DNA from: SIG672 sp045580325
Lineage (GTDB): Bacteria > Bacillota > Clostridia > Oscillospirales > CAG-272
Reading direction: 5' to 3'
NCBI GenBank assembly: GCA_045580325.1
Contig: JAZNNR010000032.1
Coordinates: 62,001 to 126,000, forward strand
Length of the DNA: 64,000 bases
Shown: piece after piece, positions 32,855 through 40,710 of the stretch
How positions within the stretch are numbered: the first letter of the stretch is position 1
Layout: each line of letters opens with the position of its first letter
Notes under the pieces: model-generated
What the model was told of the DNA's origin: nothing
Seen by the model: the letters and a program-made list of their open reading frames with translations, nothing else
Databases searched by the model: none
Made by a program: the position numbers and the translations under genes

Positions 32855-33922
32855 ATGAGTAAATATATGAACCCAAAATACGCCGAGCTTACGGCGTACA
32901 CACCGGGCGAACAGCCGCTTGGTGTCAAATACATAAAGCTTAACACAAACGAGTCGCCCTATCCGCCCTCGCCCGACGTGCTTGTATCGATAGGCTACGG
33001 CGAGCTTTCCGATCTCAGGCTTTACTCCGACCCCGACTGCCGAGGTCTTCGCAAGGCTCTCGGAGAGTTTTACGGCCGCGAAACCGATGAGGTCTTCGTT
33101 TCAAACGGATCGGACGATATACTGAACTTCGCGTTTATGGCATTCTCCGAAAAGGGAGTCGTGTTCCCCGATATAACCTACGGTTTTTACGAGGTGTATG
33201 CGAAGCTTCACGGCGCAAATTATGAAAAAAAGCCGCTTTGTGATGATTTTACCATAAAAACCGAGGATTATCTGGAACAAAACGGCAAGCTTATAGTTAT
33301 CGCCAATCCGAACGCACCGACGGGAATTTTCAAACCTCTCTGCGAAATTGAGCGCATACTTATCTCAAATCCCGACAGCGTGGTGCTTGTTGACGAAGCG
33401 TATATCGATTTCGGCGGAGAAAGCGCGCTGAAGTTGATTGATAAATATAATAATCTGCTTGTTGTACGCACTTACTCCAAGTCGAGAAGCCTTGCGGGCG
33501 CACGCCTCGGATTTGCTTTTGCCGCTAGAGAGATCATCGCAGATTTGAACAAGCTGAAATTCTCGACCAATCCGTACAGCATCAACCGACTCACCCTGAT
33601 TGCAGGCGAAGCGGCGCTCCGCAACGGGAAATATTACGATGATAACGCTCAAAAAATCATCGAAACACGTACCTACGTTACGGCAAAGCTTCGCAAAATG
33701 GGCTTTGAGGTGATCGAGTCTGCGGCGAATTTCGTACTCGCAGGACGCGATGATATATCTGGCTCGGTCTTTGCCGAGGAAATGAAAAAACGCGGCATTC
33801 TGATAAGACATTTTTCGGGCGGACGCCTTGAAAAATATAACCGAATAACCATAGGCACTCGCGCCGAAATGGACGCATTCCTTTTCGCCGCCGAGAAGAT
33901 AATCAAGGGCGCTGCCCTTTGA
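32855..33922 (+). CDS. hisC: Histidinol-phosphate aminotransferase
   Basis: 355-residue PLP aminotransferase converting imidazole acetol-phosphate to histidinol phosphate. LNTNESPYPPSP, VSNGSDDILNFAF, PNAPTG (about 151), VDEAYIDFGG, and the PLP-lysine segment RTYSKSRSLAGARLGF are present. I chose ATG 32855 (MSKYMNPKYAELTAY); the longer frame from 32756 is repeat-derived low-complexity sequence. No Shine-Dalgarno is visible and the start directly follows a hairpin. Confidence 0.94.
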   Translation: MSKYMNPKYAELTAYTPGEQPLGVKYIKLNTNESPYPPSPDVLVSIGYGELSDLRLYSDPDCRGLRKALGEFYGRETDEVFVSNGSDDILNFAFMAFSEKGVVFPDITYGFYEVYAKLHGANYEKKPLCDDFTIKTEDYLEQNGKLIVIANPNAPTGIFKPLCEIERILISNPDSVVLVDEAYIDFGGESALKLIDKYNNLLVVRTYSKSRSLAGARLGFAFAAREIIADLNKLKFSTNPYSINRLTLIAGEAALRNGKYYDDNAQKIIETRTYVTAKLRKMGFEVIESAANFVLAGRDDISGSVFAEEMKKRGILIRHFSGGRLEKYNRITIGTRAEMDAFLFAAEKIIKGAAL

Positions 33923-34058
33923 CCCGCCAAGAAACTTTTTAAAAAAAGTTTCTTGGAGTTTCAAAAACCTTACTAAATAATTTATTTGTTCTCCTTTTCA
34001 GAAAAGTTTTTGGGAAGGTTTGGAAACCCTTTTTTCAAAAAGGGTTTCCAAGTAAAGA
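33923..34058. repeat. Palindromic intergenic element, copy 6 (hisC-hisB spacer)
   Basis: Stems AAGAAACTTTTT with its complement, AAAAGTTTTTGGGAAGG, and GGAAACCCTTTTT with its complement, followed by hisB's AAAGAAAGGAAAT ribosome binding site. The GGGCGCTGCCC palindrome of the module overlaps the hisC C-terminal codons, so the element has contributed the last residues of HisC. Confidence 0.75.
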
Positions 34059-34073
34059 AAGGAAATATAAAAA

Positions 34074-34661
34074 ATGAGAAACAGTGAAATTTTACGTAGT
34101 ACTGCAGAAACAGACATTGAACTGAAGATCGAGCTTGACGGCAAGGGCGAAAGCGACGTTAAGACCTCCTGCGCCTTCCTCGACCACATGCTGACACTTT
34201 TCGCAAAGCACTCAAGATGCTCGCTTTACATAAGATGCAAGGGCGACATAGAGGTGGACTATCACCACACAGTTGAGGACGTCGGAATTTGCCTCGGCGA
34301 AGCGATAAAAGAGGCGCTTGGCGACAAAATGGGAATTGCGCGCTACGGAAACGCGATAATTCCGATGGACGAGGCACTCCTTCTTACGTCTATCGATCTT
34401 TCGGGCAGAGCAACACTTACGTTCTCGACCGAAGGTCTTACCGAAAAGGTTGGGGATTTCGATACAGAGCTTGTTAAGGAATTTTTTGCGGCACTTGTCA
34501 GAAAATCGGAGATGACACTCCACGTAAGACAGCTCGCGGGTGAAAATACGCACCACATTATTGAGGGAATTTTCAAGGCATTCGCGGCGGCTCTGCGTGC
34601 GGCAGTAGCTAAGGACTCGGCAAGAGCAGGCGAGATACCCTCGACCAAGGGAGTACTTTAA
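34074..34661 (+). CDS. hisB: Imidazoleglycerol-phosphate dehydratase
   Basis: 195-residue monofunctional dehydratase (no phosphatase domain). FLDHMLTLFAKHSR, DYHHTVEDVGICLGEA and GENTHHIIEGIFKAFAAALR carry the manganese-binding His/Glu motifs. The stop overlaps the hisH start by one base (TAATG). The phosphatase step is presumably done by the PHP enzyme at 37681. Confidence 0.97.
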   Translation: MRNSEILRSTAETDIELKIELDGKGESDVKTSCAFLDHMLTLFAKHSRCSLYIRCKGDIEVDYHHTVEDVGICLGEAIKEALGDKMGIARYGNAIIPMDEALLLTSIDLSGRATLTFSTEGLTEKVGDFDTELVKEFFAALVRKSEMTLHVRQLAGENTHHIIEGIFKAFAAALRAAVAKDSARAGEIPSTKGVL

Positions 34662-35278
34662 TGATAGCAATAATTGACTATGGAGTGGGAAATCTTTTCT
34701 CGCTTGGCTCGTCGCTTGCAGCACTTGGTATAGACTCTGTGGTAACAGACGACGAAAACATAATAAGAAACGCCGATAAAATAATTCTGCCGGGCGTGGG
34801 CGCATTTCGAGATGCGTCCGAAAAGCTCTCTGAGCGTGGATTTGATAAGCTCCTCAAAGAGCTTGCGGCGAAGGGCAAGCCGATTATGGGCATTTGCCTC
34901 GGTATGCAGCTTCTTTTTGACGAAAGCTATGAATTCGGCAGATATAAAGGGCTCGGACTTATAAAGGGAAGCGTAAGACCAATAGCGGACGTGATTCCCT
35001 CTGACCTCAAAATACCGCATATTGGCTGGAATGCTCTGATTTTTCCCGAAAACAAGGCGAAAAATGAGATATTCAAATATGTTAACGAGGGCGACTGCGT
35101 ATATTTCGTTCACTCATATTACGCGACCGACTGCGAGGACGCGGTGATCGCAAATACCGAGTACGGCGCGCCTCTCACGGCTGCGGTAGCGTCGGGCAAT
35201 GTTTACGGCTGTCAGTTTCACCCCGAAAAAAGCGGCAATGTAGGACTTTCGATAATAAAGGCGTTTGCCGAGATTTAA
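34661..35278 (+). CDS. hisH: Imidazole glycerol phosphate synthase, glutaminase subunit
   Basis: 205-residue class I glutamine amidotransferase giving ammonia to HisF. Catalytic Cys79 sits in GICLGMQLLFD, and the His-Glu pair in CQFHPEKS near the C-terminus. IIDYGVGNLFSLGSSLAALG and LPGVGAFRDA are the N-terminal family motifs. Its start overlaps the hisB stop, so translation is coupled. Confidence 0.97.
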   Translation: MIAIIDYGVGNLFSLGSSLAALGIDSVVTDDENIIRNADKIILPGVGAFRDASEKLSERGFDKLLKELAAKGKPIMGICLGMQLLFDESYEFGRYKGLGLIKGSVRPIADVIPSDLKIPHIGWNALIFPENKAKNEIFKYVNEGDCVYFVHSYYATDCEDAVIANTEYGAPLTAAVASGNVYGCQFHPEKSGNVGLSIIKAFAEI

Positions 35279-35297
35279 TAAAAATAAGGACTAAACT

Positions 35298-36017
35298 ATG
35301 ATAATTTTTCCTGCAATAGATCTGTACGAGGGCAAGGCTGTCCGTCTTTATAAAGGGGACTACGCTTGTCTCACGGTCTATGATGAAAACCCCATAAATA
35401 CGGCGAAAAAATTTATAGCAGAAGGCGCAACTCATCTTCATATGGTTGACCTTGAGGGCGCGCGCGACGGAAATACTCCGAATTTTGAAACGGTCAGACA
35501 GATCGTTGGCGCGACCGACCTTTTCGTCGAGATCGGCGGCGGAATACGCGATATGGAAACCATCGACAAGTATCTTTCTATCGGTGTCGGACGAGTCATT
35601 CTCGGTACTGCGGCTGTTTCGAGCGAAGGATTTGTTGAACGCGCTGTCGAGAAGTACGGTGATAAGATCGCGGTCGGCGCAGATATAAAGGACGGCGAGA
35701 TCGCCGTTAAGGGCTGGGTCGAAAAAAGCGGCGTAAAGAGCGACGATTTCTTTGAGAAAATGCAGAAAATCGGCGTAAAAACGATTATTTGCACCGATAT
35801 TTCACGCGACGGAGCGATGCGCGGTACAAATCTCGAGCTTTACAGATCGCTTTCACAAAAATACGATATGAATATAATCGCTTCGGGCGGAGTTTCCTCG
35901 CTTGACGACGTTATCGCGCTTCGTGAAATGGACGTTTACGGCGCAATAATCGGCAAGGCCTATTACACAGGCGCGATCAAGCTCTCGGAAGCTATTTCTC
36001 AAGGGCTTCGCCCCTGA
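35298..36017 (+). CDS. hisA: Phosphoribosylformimino-5-aminoimidazole carboxamide ribotide isomerase
   Basis: 239-residue (beta-alpha)8 barrel. IFPAIDLYEGKAVRLYKGD has the first catalytic Asp (Asp7), EIGGGIRD is the phosphate-binding half, CTDISRDGAMRG holds the second catalytic Asp, and ASGGVSSLDDV completes it. The last codons (EAISQGLRP) overlap the CAAGGGCTTCGCCCCTTG-like palindrome of repeat copy 7, which may have altered the native C-terminus. Confidence 0.96.
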   Translation: MIIFPAIDLYEGKAVRLYKGDYACLTVYDENPINTAKKFIAEGATHLHMVDLEGARDGNTPNFETVRQIVGATDLFVEIGGGIRDMETIDKYLSIGVGRVILGTAAVSSEGFVERAVEKYGDKIAVGADIKDGEIAVKGWVEKSGVKSDDFFEKMQKIGVKTIICTDISRDGAMRGTNLELYRSLSQKYDMNIIASGGVSSLDDVIALREMDVYGAIIGKAYYTGAIKLSEAISQGLRP

Positions 36018-36203
36018 GAACCCCACCAAAACCTTTTTTGAAAAAAAGGTTTTGGATTCCAAAAAACTTTACTGAACAGGCTGTTATTTTCCCTTTTTTA
36101 GAAAAGTTTTTGGAAAAGTTTGAAAAACCTTTTTACAAAAAGGTTTTTCAAGTAAATGTTTTAGAAAGGTATGGAAAACCTTTTATTAAAAGGTTTTCCG
36201 ATC
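36018..36203. repeat. Palindromic intergenic element, copy 7 (hisA-hisF spacer)
   Basis: Stems CCAAAACCTTTTTT with its complement, AAAAGTTTTTGGAAAAG, AAAAACCTTTTT with complement, and GGAAAACCTTTTATTAAAAGG, the last ending 8-9 nt before the hisF ATG and leaving no purine-rich ribosome binding site. Confidence 0.8.
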
Positions 36204-36207
36204 AGAT

Positions 36208-36966
36208 ATGATAACAAAAAGAATAATACCGTGTCTTGACGTAAGGGACGGACGAGTAGTAAAGGGTGTAAACTTCCTCGGACTTTCGGACGTTTCCTCA
36301 CCTGTCGAGCTCGCACAGTTTTATAGCGAAAACGGAGCAGACGAGCTCGTTTTCTACGATATAACGGCATCTTCGGAAGGCCGCGCGCTTTTTACAGACA
36401 TTCTCTGCGAAACGGCGAGAAAGGTCTTCATACCGCTCACGGTAGGCGGCGGAATAAACACACTTGCCGATTTCGACCGCGTGCTCAAATGCGGCGCAGA
36501 TAAGGTCAGCGTGAATTCGGGCGCAATAAGAAACCCGATGCTCATAAAAGAAGGCGCAGAAAAATATGGAAGTCAGTGCGTAGTGCTTTCGGTCGATATA
36601 AAAAGAGTTGACGGAGCTTTCCGCGTTTTTGCCAAGGGCGGACGTGAAAACACGGGAATTGAGGCAATTTCGTGGATAAAGCGCGGAGTCGAGCTCGGCG
36701 CGGGCGAGATAGTCGTAAACTCGATCGATACAGACGGCGTGAAGGGCGGATTTGATATCGAAATGCTCGACGCGGTATGCGACGCGGTCAGCGTTCCCGT
36801 TATCGCATCGGGCGGAGCAGGCTCAAAAGAGGACTTTGCGACACTCTTTGAAACGCTCCCGAAGGTCGATGCAGGACTTGCCGCATCTGTTTTCCATTTC
36901 GGACAGATAAAAATTCCCGAGCTGAAGAAATATCTCGCAGACAAGGGAATAAGTATGCGAATTTAA
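36208..36966 (+). CDS. hisF: Imidazole glycerol phosphate synthase, cyclase subunit
   Basis: 252-residue barrel that with HisH forms imidazole glycerol phosphate and AICAR. KRIIPCLDVRDGRVVKGVNF has catalytic Asp11, TVGGGINTLADF and VSVNSGAIRNP follow, and VVNSIDTDGVKGGFD has the second Asp. The start codon follows a hairpin with no visible Shine-Dalgarno, so translation may depend on the structure or on coupling. Confidence 0.96.
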   Translation: MITKRIIPCLDVRDGRVVKGVNFLGLSDVSSPVELAQFYSENGADELVFYDITASSEGRALFTDILCETARKVFIPLTVGGGINTLADFDRVLKCGADKVSVNSGAIRNPMLIKEGAEKYGSQCVVLSVDIKRVDGAFRVFAKGGRENTGIEAISWIKRGVELGAGEIVVNSIDTDGVKGGFDIEMLDAVCDAVSVPVIASGGAGSKEDFATLFETLPKVDAGLAASVFHFGQIKIPELKKYLADKGISMRI

Positions 36967-36992
36967 ACTTAAATGCGAAAGGTGAAAATAAA

Positions 36993-37658
36993 ATGCTTGA
37001 TATAAATAAACTCAAATTTGATGAAAAGGGACTCATTCCCGCGGTCATTATAGATGCCGAAACCAAAAAACTGCTTACCCTTGCGTATATGTCAAAGGAA
37101 AGCCTTGAGATCTCTATGGAAAAGGGACTTACCTGCTTTTATAGCCGTTCGCGTCAGGAGCTTTGGCTCAAGGGCGAAACGTCGGGCAATTATCAGCATA
37201 TCGTGAGCATTACCGCCGACTGCGACGGAGATGCGCTCGAGGTGCTCGTGCTTAAGGACGGACCTGCATGCCATACGGGAAGCGAATCCTGCTTTAACGA
37301 TAAAATTTACACAAACGAGGAAAATCTCGCAGAGCTTGAAAGCAAATTCTCATACGAGGGTCTTATGAAGCTCATCGAAGGCAGAAAGATCGAGAAAAAA
37401 GAAGGCTCTTACACCACATACCTCTTTGAAAAGGGAATCGATAAGATACTCAAAAAGGTCGGCGAGGAGTGCACAGAGGTCATTATCGCGGGCAAGGCAA
37501 ACGACAAGAATGAAACTATATACGAGATCTCCGACCTCGTTTATCACGTTATGGTAATGATGATAGAAATGGGAATTTCTCTTGACGATATTCACGCCGA
37601 GCTTGCTTCGCGCCACGTAATAGACAAAAAAGTAAAACAGGAAAAAATGACAAAATAA
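36993..37658 (+). CDS. hisIE: Bifunctional phosphoribosyl-AMP cyclohydrolase / phosphoribosyl-ATP pyrophosphatase
   Basis: 221 residues in two domains. HisI (about 1-110): LLTLAYMSKESLE, FYSRSRQELWLKGETSGNYQ, and CDGDALEVLVLKDGPACHTGSESCF with zinc/magnesium ligands. HisE (about 120-215): GSYTTYLFEKGIDKILKKVGEECTEVIIAGK and ISDLVYHVMVMM. It performs the second and third histidine steps. A consensus AAAGGTG site precedes the ATG. Confidence 0.97.
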   Translation: MLDINKLKFDEKGLIPAVIIDAETKKLLTLAYMSKESLEISMEKGLTCFYSRSRQELWLKGETSGNYQHIVSITADCDGDALEVLVLKDGPACHTGSESCFNDKIYTNEENLAELESKFSYEGLMKLIEGRKIEKKEGSYTTYLFEKGIDKILKKVGEECTEVIIAGKANDKNETIYEISDLVYHVMVMMIEMGISLDDIHAELASRHVIDKKVKQEKMTK

Positions 37659-37680
37659 GATAATCTAAGGAAGATCTTAT

Positions 37681-38466
37681 ATGAAAAACGAAGTAAAAAG
37701 GCTGCTGGACTCTCTTTCGGCGGGCGGCAAACAGGATTTTGACCTTCACATGCACACGACCTTTTGCGACGGCAAGAATACGCCCGAGGAAATGGTGCTC
37801 TCTGCGATAGAAAAAGGTCTTAAAACGGTCGGAATTTCGGGACACGCGCCCACGCCCTTTGACGCGAGCTACTGTATTGCTGTCGAAAAGCTCGACGAGT
37901 ATTTTTCGGAAGTTGAAAGGGTGAAAGAAAAGTATGCGGACAAGATAAATGTCCTCTCGGGGCTTGAGGTTGACTACTACTCCGAAGTTCCCAAAAAGTA
38001 TCTTGAAAGAGCCGACTATATAATAGGCTCGGTGCATTATATCTTCAAAAACGGCGAGTATATCGTGGTGGATAATACAGCCGAGATACTCCGAGATGCC
38101 TGTGCGCGTCTGTGGGACGGCGATGCTTACGCTATGATAGACGATTATTATAAGACGGTCGCCGACGTTGTAAGAAAGCTTGACCCCGATGTGATCGGAC
38201 ATATCGATCTTATAACGAAATTCATCGAGACAGACGAGTTTTTCGACACATCAGACCCGAGATATATGGAGTCCTCGCGCAGTGCGGCAAAGGCTCTTAT
38301 ACCCTTTGGAATACCGTTCGAGATAAATTACGGCGCGATAACGCGCGGATACCGCACTCTGCCGTATCCCGAGAAACCGCTTCTTGATTTTATTATCGAA
38401 AACGGCGGAAGGACAATAAAATCGAGCGACGCGCACGCGAGTGAAAATATTTTGACGGCTGAGTAA
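37681..38466 (+). CDS. PHP-family histidinol-phosphatase
   Basis: 261-residue PHP-superfamily phosphatase, HisJ/HisK type. Metal motif DLHMHTTFCDGKNTPEE lies at residues 20-36, GISGHAPTPF at about 55, GLEVDYYSE at about 94, VHYIF, HIDLITKF, and SSDAHASENI near the C-terminus. It removes phosphate from histidinol phosphate and supplies the step missing from the monofunctional HisB, completing the pathway in this cluster. It is 22 bp downstream of hisIE. Confidence 0.9.
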   Translation: MKNEVKRLLDSLSAGGKQDFDLHMHTTFCDGKNTPEEMVLSAIEKGLKTVGISGHAPTPFDASYCIAVEKLDEYFSEVERVKEKYADKINVLSGLEVDYYSEVPKKYLERADYIIGSVHYIFKNGEYIVVDNTAEILRDACARLWDGDAYAMIDDYYKTVADVVRKLDPDVIGHIDLITKFIETDEFFDTSDPRYMESSRSAAKALIPFGIPFEINYGAITRGYRTLPYPEKPLLDFIIENGGRTIKSSDAHASENILTAE

Positions 38467-38520
38467 TTACGCGCGAGGCTGACGGTAAATAAACGATAAA
38501 TATAGTTTGGAGATGATTTA

Positions 38521-38865
38521 TTGAACCCGACAATATATATACCGATAATTGTGCTGTGGATTATAATATTTACGACGCACAATCATAAGCGAAAAGTTGC
38601 AACTATAAGAAAAATTATCGAAAAAAGGAAAACGGAAGGAAATACCGAAATGAAAGAACTTGCAGAAAAATTTATTGAGAAAGAATGTGTAGCATCCTCT
38701 TTTGACGGAAACCAATACGTAGGCATCATCAAGGAAGTTACAGACAGAGCGATTCTGTTTGAAAAGGACGGAAAGCTTGAAGTAATAAATCTTGACTTTA
38801 TCATCCGCATCAGAGAATATCCGCGAAATAAAAAGGGAAAGAAAAAATCCGTACTGTTCGACTAA
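38521..38865 (+). CDS. Small membrane-anchored protein of unknown function
   Basis: 114 residues from TTG 38521, with GGAGATGA 5-6 nt upstream. One N-terminal transmembrane helix (TIYIPIIVLWIIIFTTH), a basic stretch, then a small beta-rich domain (MKELAEKFIEKECVASSFDGNQYVGIIKEVTDRAILFE to INLDFIIRIREYP) resembling an Sm- or SH3-like barrel and a clostridial DUF (I recall DUF6897, not certain). An internal ATG at 38650 would give the soluble domain alone. Function unknown. Confidence 0.65.
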   Translation: MNPTIYIPIIVLWIIIFTTHNHKRKVATIRKIIEKRKTEGNTEMKELAEKFIEKECVASSFDGNQYVGIIKEVTDRAILFEKDGKLEVINLDFIIRIREYPRNKKGKKKSVLFD

Positions 38866-38894
38866 TAAAATAAAGATTACAACCGAGACAAAAA

Positions 38895-38930
38895 AACCCG
38901 ACAGATTTTTTAAAATCTGTCGGGGTTTTA
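38895..38930 (+). terminator. Terminator after the 38521 gene
   Basis: Stem ACCCGACAGATTTT with its complement, one mismatch, then TTTTATATG. Its core CCCGACAGATTT resembles the hairpin at 2840. Confidence 0.9.
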
Positions 38931-38993
38931 TATGTAATAAATTCGGGTATTTTCAAGTATATTTGTAGTATATTTTAATTTTCGGAGTAACTT

Positions 38994-39488
38994 ATGAAAA
39001 AAATTATAATACTGCTTTTAATGCTCACCATTCTTTTTTCGTCGTGCGACAAAACGGCAAAATACACGCCTCTTGCGGGGGAATATACGGTGAAGTGCCG
39101 TATATCCGACATCGAGTATGACGTAACTGTTACACTCGACGAAGATCTTTCGGGAAAGCTCGTTTTCTCGCCCGAGAGCGAGATGAAGGACTGGGAATTT
39201 TACTACTCACCCGTAGATAAAAGCATAAAATATTTCACCTCGCTCGGTGAGGTGAGCGAGGTGAAATGGGCAAAAAACGAAAACGTAAAATATATTTTTC
39301 GGCTTGTTCTCGGGGATTTTGATAATATCGCCGACGTTTCGCACAGCAAAATAAGCGGAATCGACGTGAGCGTGCTCAAAACCACCGACGGCGCTACGGT
39401 ATACACAGAGTCAAAAAGCGGAAGACCTCTGCGCCTCGTGTTCGGCAATATGACAGCCGATATTATTTCAGCTCCTCAAGGTAAGTAA
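38994..39488 (+). CDS. Lipoprotein, unknown function
   Basis: 164 residues. Basic start and hydrophobic stretch MKKIIILLLMLTILFSSC ending in a lipobox (LFSSC, Cys18). The mature part is beta-rich (EYTVKCRISDIEYDVTVTLDEDLSGKLVFSP), suggesting a small beta-barrel or sandwich outside the membrane. CGGAGTAACTT precedes the ATG. Its coding sequence contains a perfect 14-bp inverted repeat (39232-39245 with 39254-39267). The gene converges on ddl. The family is not recognised. Confidence 0.75.
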   Translation: MKKIIILLLMLTILFSSCDKTAKYTPLAGEYTVKCRISDIEYDVTVTLDEDLSGKLVFSPESEMKDWEFYYSPVDKSIKYFTSLGEVSEVKWAKNENVKYIFRLVLGDFDNIADVSHSKISGIDVSVLKTTDGATVYTESKSGRPLRLVFGNMTADIISAPQGK

Positions 39489-39506
39489 GAGCGTTTTTGC
39501 CCTTGT

Positions 39507-40547
39507 TTATTTCGCAAGCTCGATGAGAGATGTTACAAGCTCGGTGAAGGACATACCTTCGTTCATCATAAGCTTGGGATACATGCTTATAGAGGTAAAT
39601 CCGGGGAGGGTATTGATCTCGTTGAAGAATATTTCCTCGCTGTCGGTTACGAAGAAGTCAACGCGCGAGAGTCCTCTGCAGCCGAGAGCCTTGAAGATCT
39701 TTTTCGCGTACTCACGGACTTTTTCTGATGTTTCTGCCGACAGTCTTGCAGGGATATAATAAGACGCGGTGTCGTTATTGTACTTTGTATCATAGTCGTA
39801 GAATTCAAATCCGGGGTCGATCTCGCCGCAGACGGAAACTGTCAGCTCGTCGTTTCCGCGAACTGCTACCTCGATCTCTCTACCCTTGATATATTCCTCA
39901 ATAAGTGCTTTTCCGCCATAGATAAGGGCGTTGTCAAGCGCGAGAGTGAGCTCTTCCTTTGAAGACACCTTCGAGCTTCCGACCGACGAGCCTGCCGATG
40001 TCGGCTTTACGAAAACGGGATATCCGACCTTTTCTGCCCAGATAAAAGCATCCTTGTAGCCCTTTTTCTTGTCAAAATCATTGACCACGATAGCCTTTGC
40101 CTGCGGAATGTCTATCTGATTTAAAATGGACTTGGTTACGCTTTTGTCCATACAAACAGCCGAAGCAAGACTTCCCGGACCCACAAAGGGAATACCTGCA
40201 AGCTCCAAAAGTCCCTGAAGTCTGCCGTCCTCACAGTTTTCGCCGTGAACGGCGGGGTAAACAAGGTCTATCGGTAGAGTTCTTCCGTCGGCGAGAATAA
40301 GCGTTTTTTCGCCAAAAGAGGTCGAAAGAGAGGCCTTTGTGAGCTTTTCGCCCTCACGAGTCCAGCTTCCGTCCTTTATTTTAGAGGAATCGCCCTCGTA
40401 TAGATACCATTTTCCGTCCTTTGTGATTCCGAGAAGCAGGACTTCATATTTTGAAGTGTCTATACCGCTCAGAATTGCACTCGCGCTTCTGAGAGAAACT
40501 TCGTGTTCGGAGGATTTTCCTCCGAAAATAAGGCAGATTTTTTTCAT
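39507..40547 (-). CDS. ddl: D-alanine-D-alanine ligase
   Basis: 346-residue ATP-grasp enzyme making the D-Ala-D-Ala dipeptide of peptidoglycan. IFGGKSSEHEVSLRSA at the N-terminus, HGENCEDGRLQGLLE, VKPTSAGSSVGSSKV, IEEYIKGREIEVAV, and FNEINTLPGFTSISMYPK are diagnostic. The last motif has the Asn and Glu metal ligands, and Tyr follows Met as in D-Ala ligases. ATG 40547 chosen; the longer frame to 40685 runs through a structured leader. AAAGGAATGACC lies upstream. Confidence 0.96.
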   Translation of the reverse strand: MKKICLIFGGKSSEHEVSLRSASAILSGIDTSKYEVLLLGITKDGKWYLYEGDSSKIKDGSWTREGEKLTKASLSTSFGEKTLILADGRTLPIDLVYPAVHGENCEDGRLQGLLELAGIPFVGPGSLASAVCMDKSVTKSILNQIDIPQAKAIVVNDFDKKKGYKDAFIWAEKVGYPVFVKPTSAGSSVGSSKVSSKEELTLALDNALIYGGKALIEEYIKGREIEVAVRGNDELTVSVCGEIDPGFEFYDYDTKYNNDTASYYIPARLSAETSEKVREYAKKIFKALGCRGLSRVDFFVTDSEEIFFNEINTLPGFTSISMYPKLMMNEGMSFTELVTSLIELAK

Positions 40548-40559
40548 GTTTATGGTCAT

Positions 40560-40700
40560 TCCTTTCTTTAGGTTCTGAAGTTTTGTGCGTTTTGCCTTGG
40601 CAAATTCGCAGCTTTGATGCGAAAGACACAAAACTTCCGTCCGAAAAATGATCCATTTTTCAGACTTTTCTCCGTTCTGCCGCATATGTAGCGGTATAAA
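40560..40700 (-). promoter_or_regulatory. Structured 5' leader of ddl with a three-way junction
   Basis: Plus coordinates: an 11-bp closing stem (40577-40587 with 40627-40637) encloses two perfect 6-bp hairpins (40591-40596 with 40599-40604, and 40605-40610 with 40618-40623), forming a compact three-way junction. Upstream lies a 12-bp hairpin (40639-40650 with 40654-40665) whose one non-Watson-Crick pair is a G-U wobble only on the minus strand, and a small CCGC-GCGG hairpin (40680-40694). The junction ends about 30 nt before the ddl ATG. Confidence 0.6.
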
Positions 40701-40710
40701 TTAAGATAAT

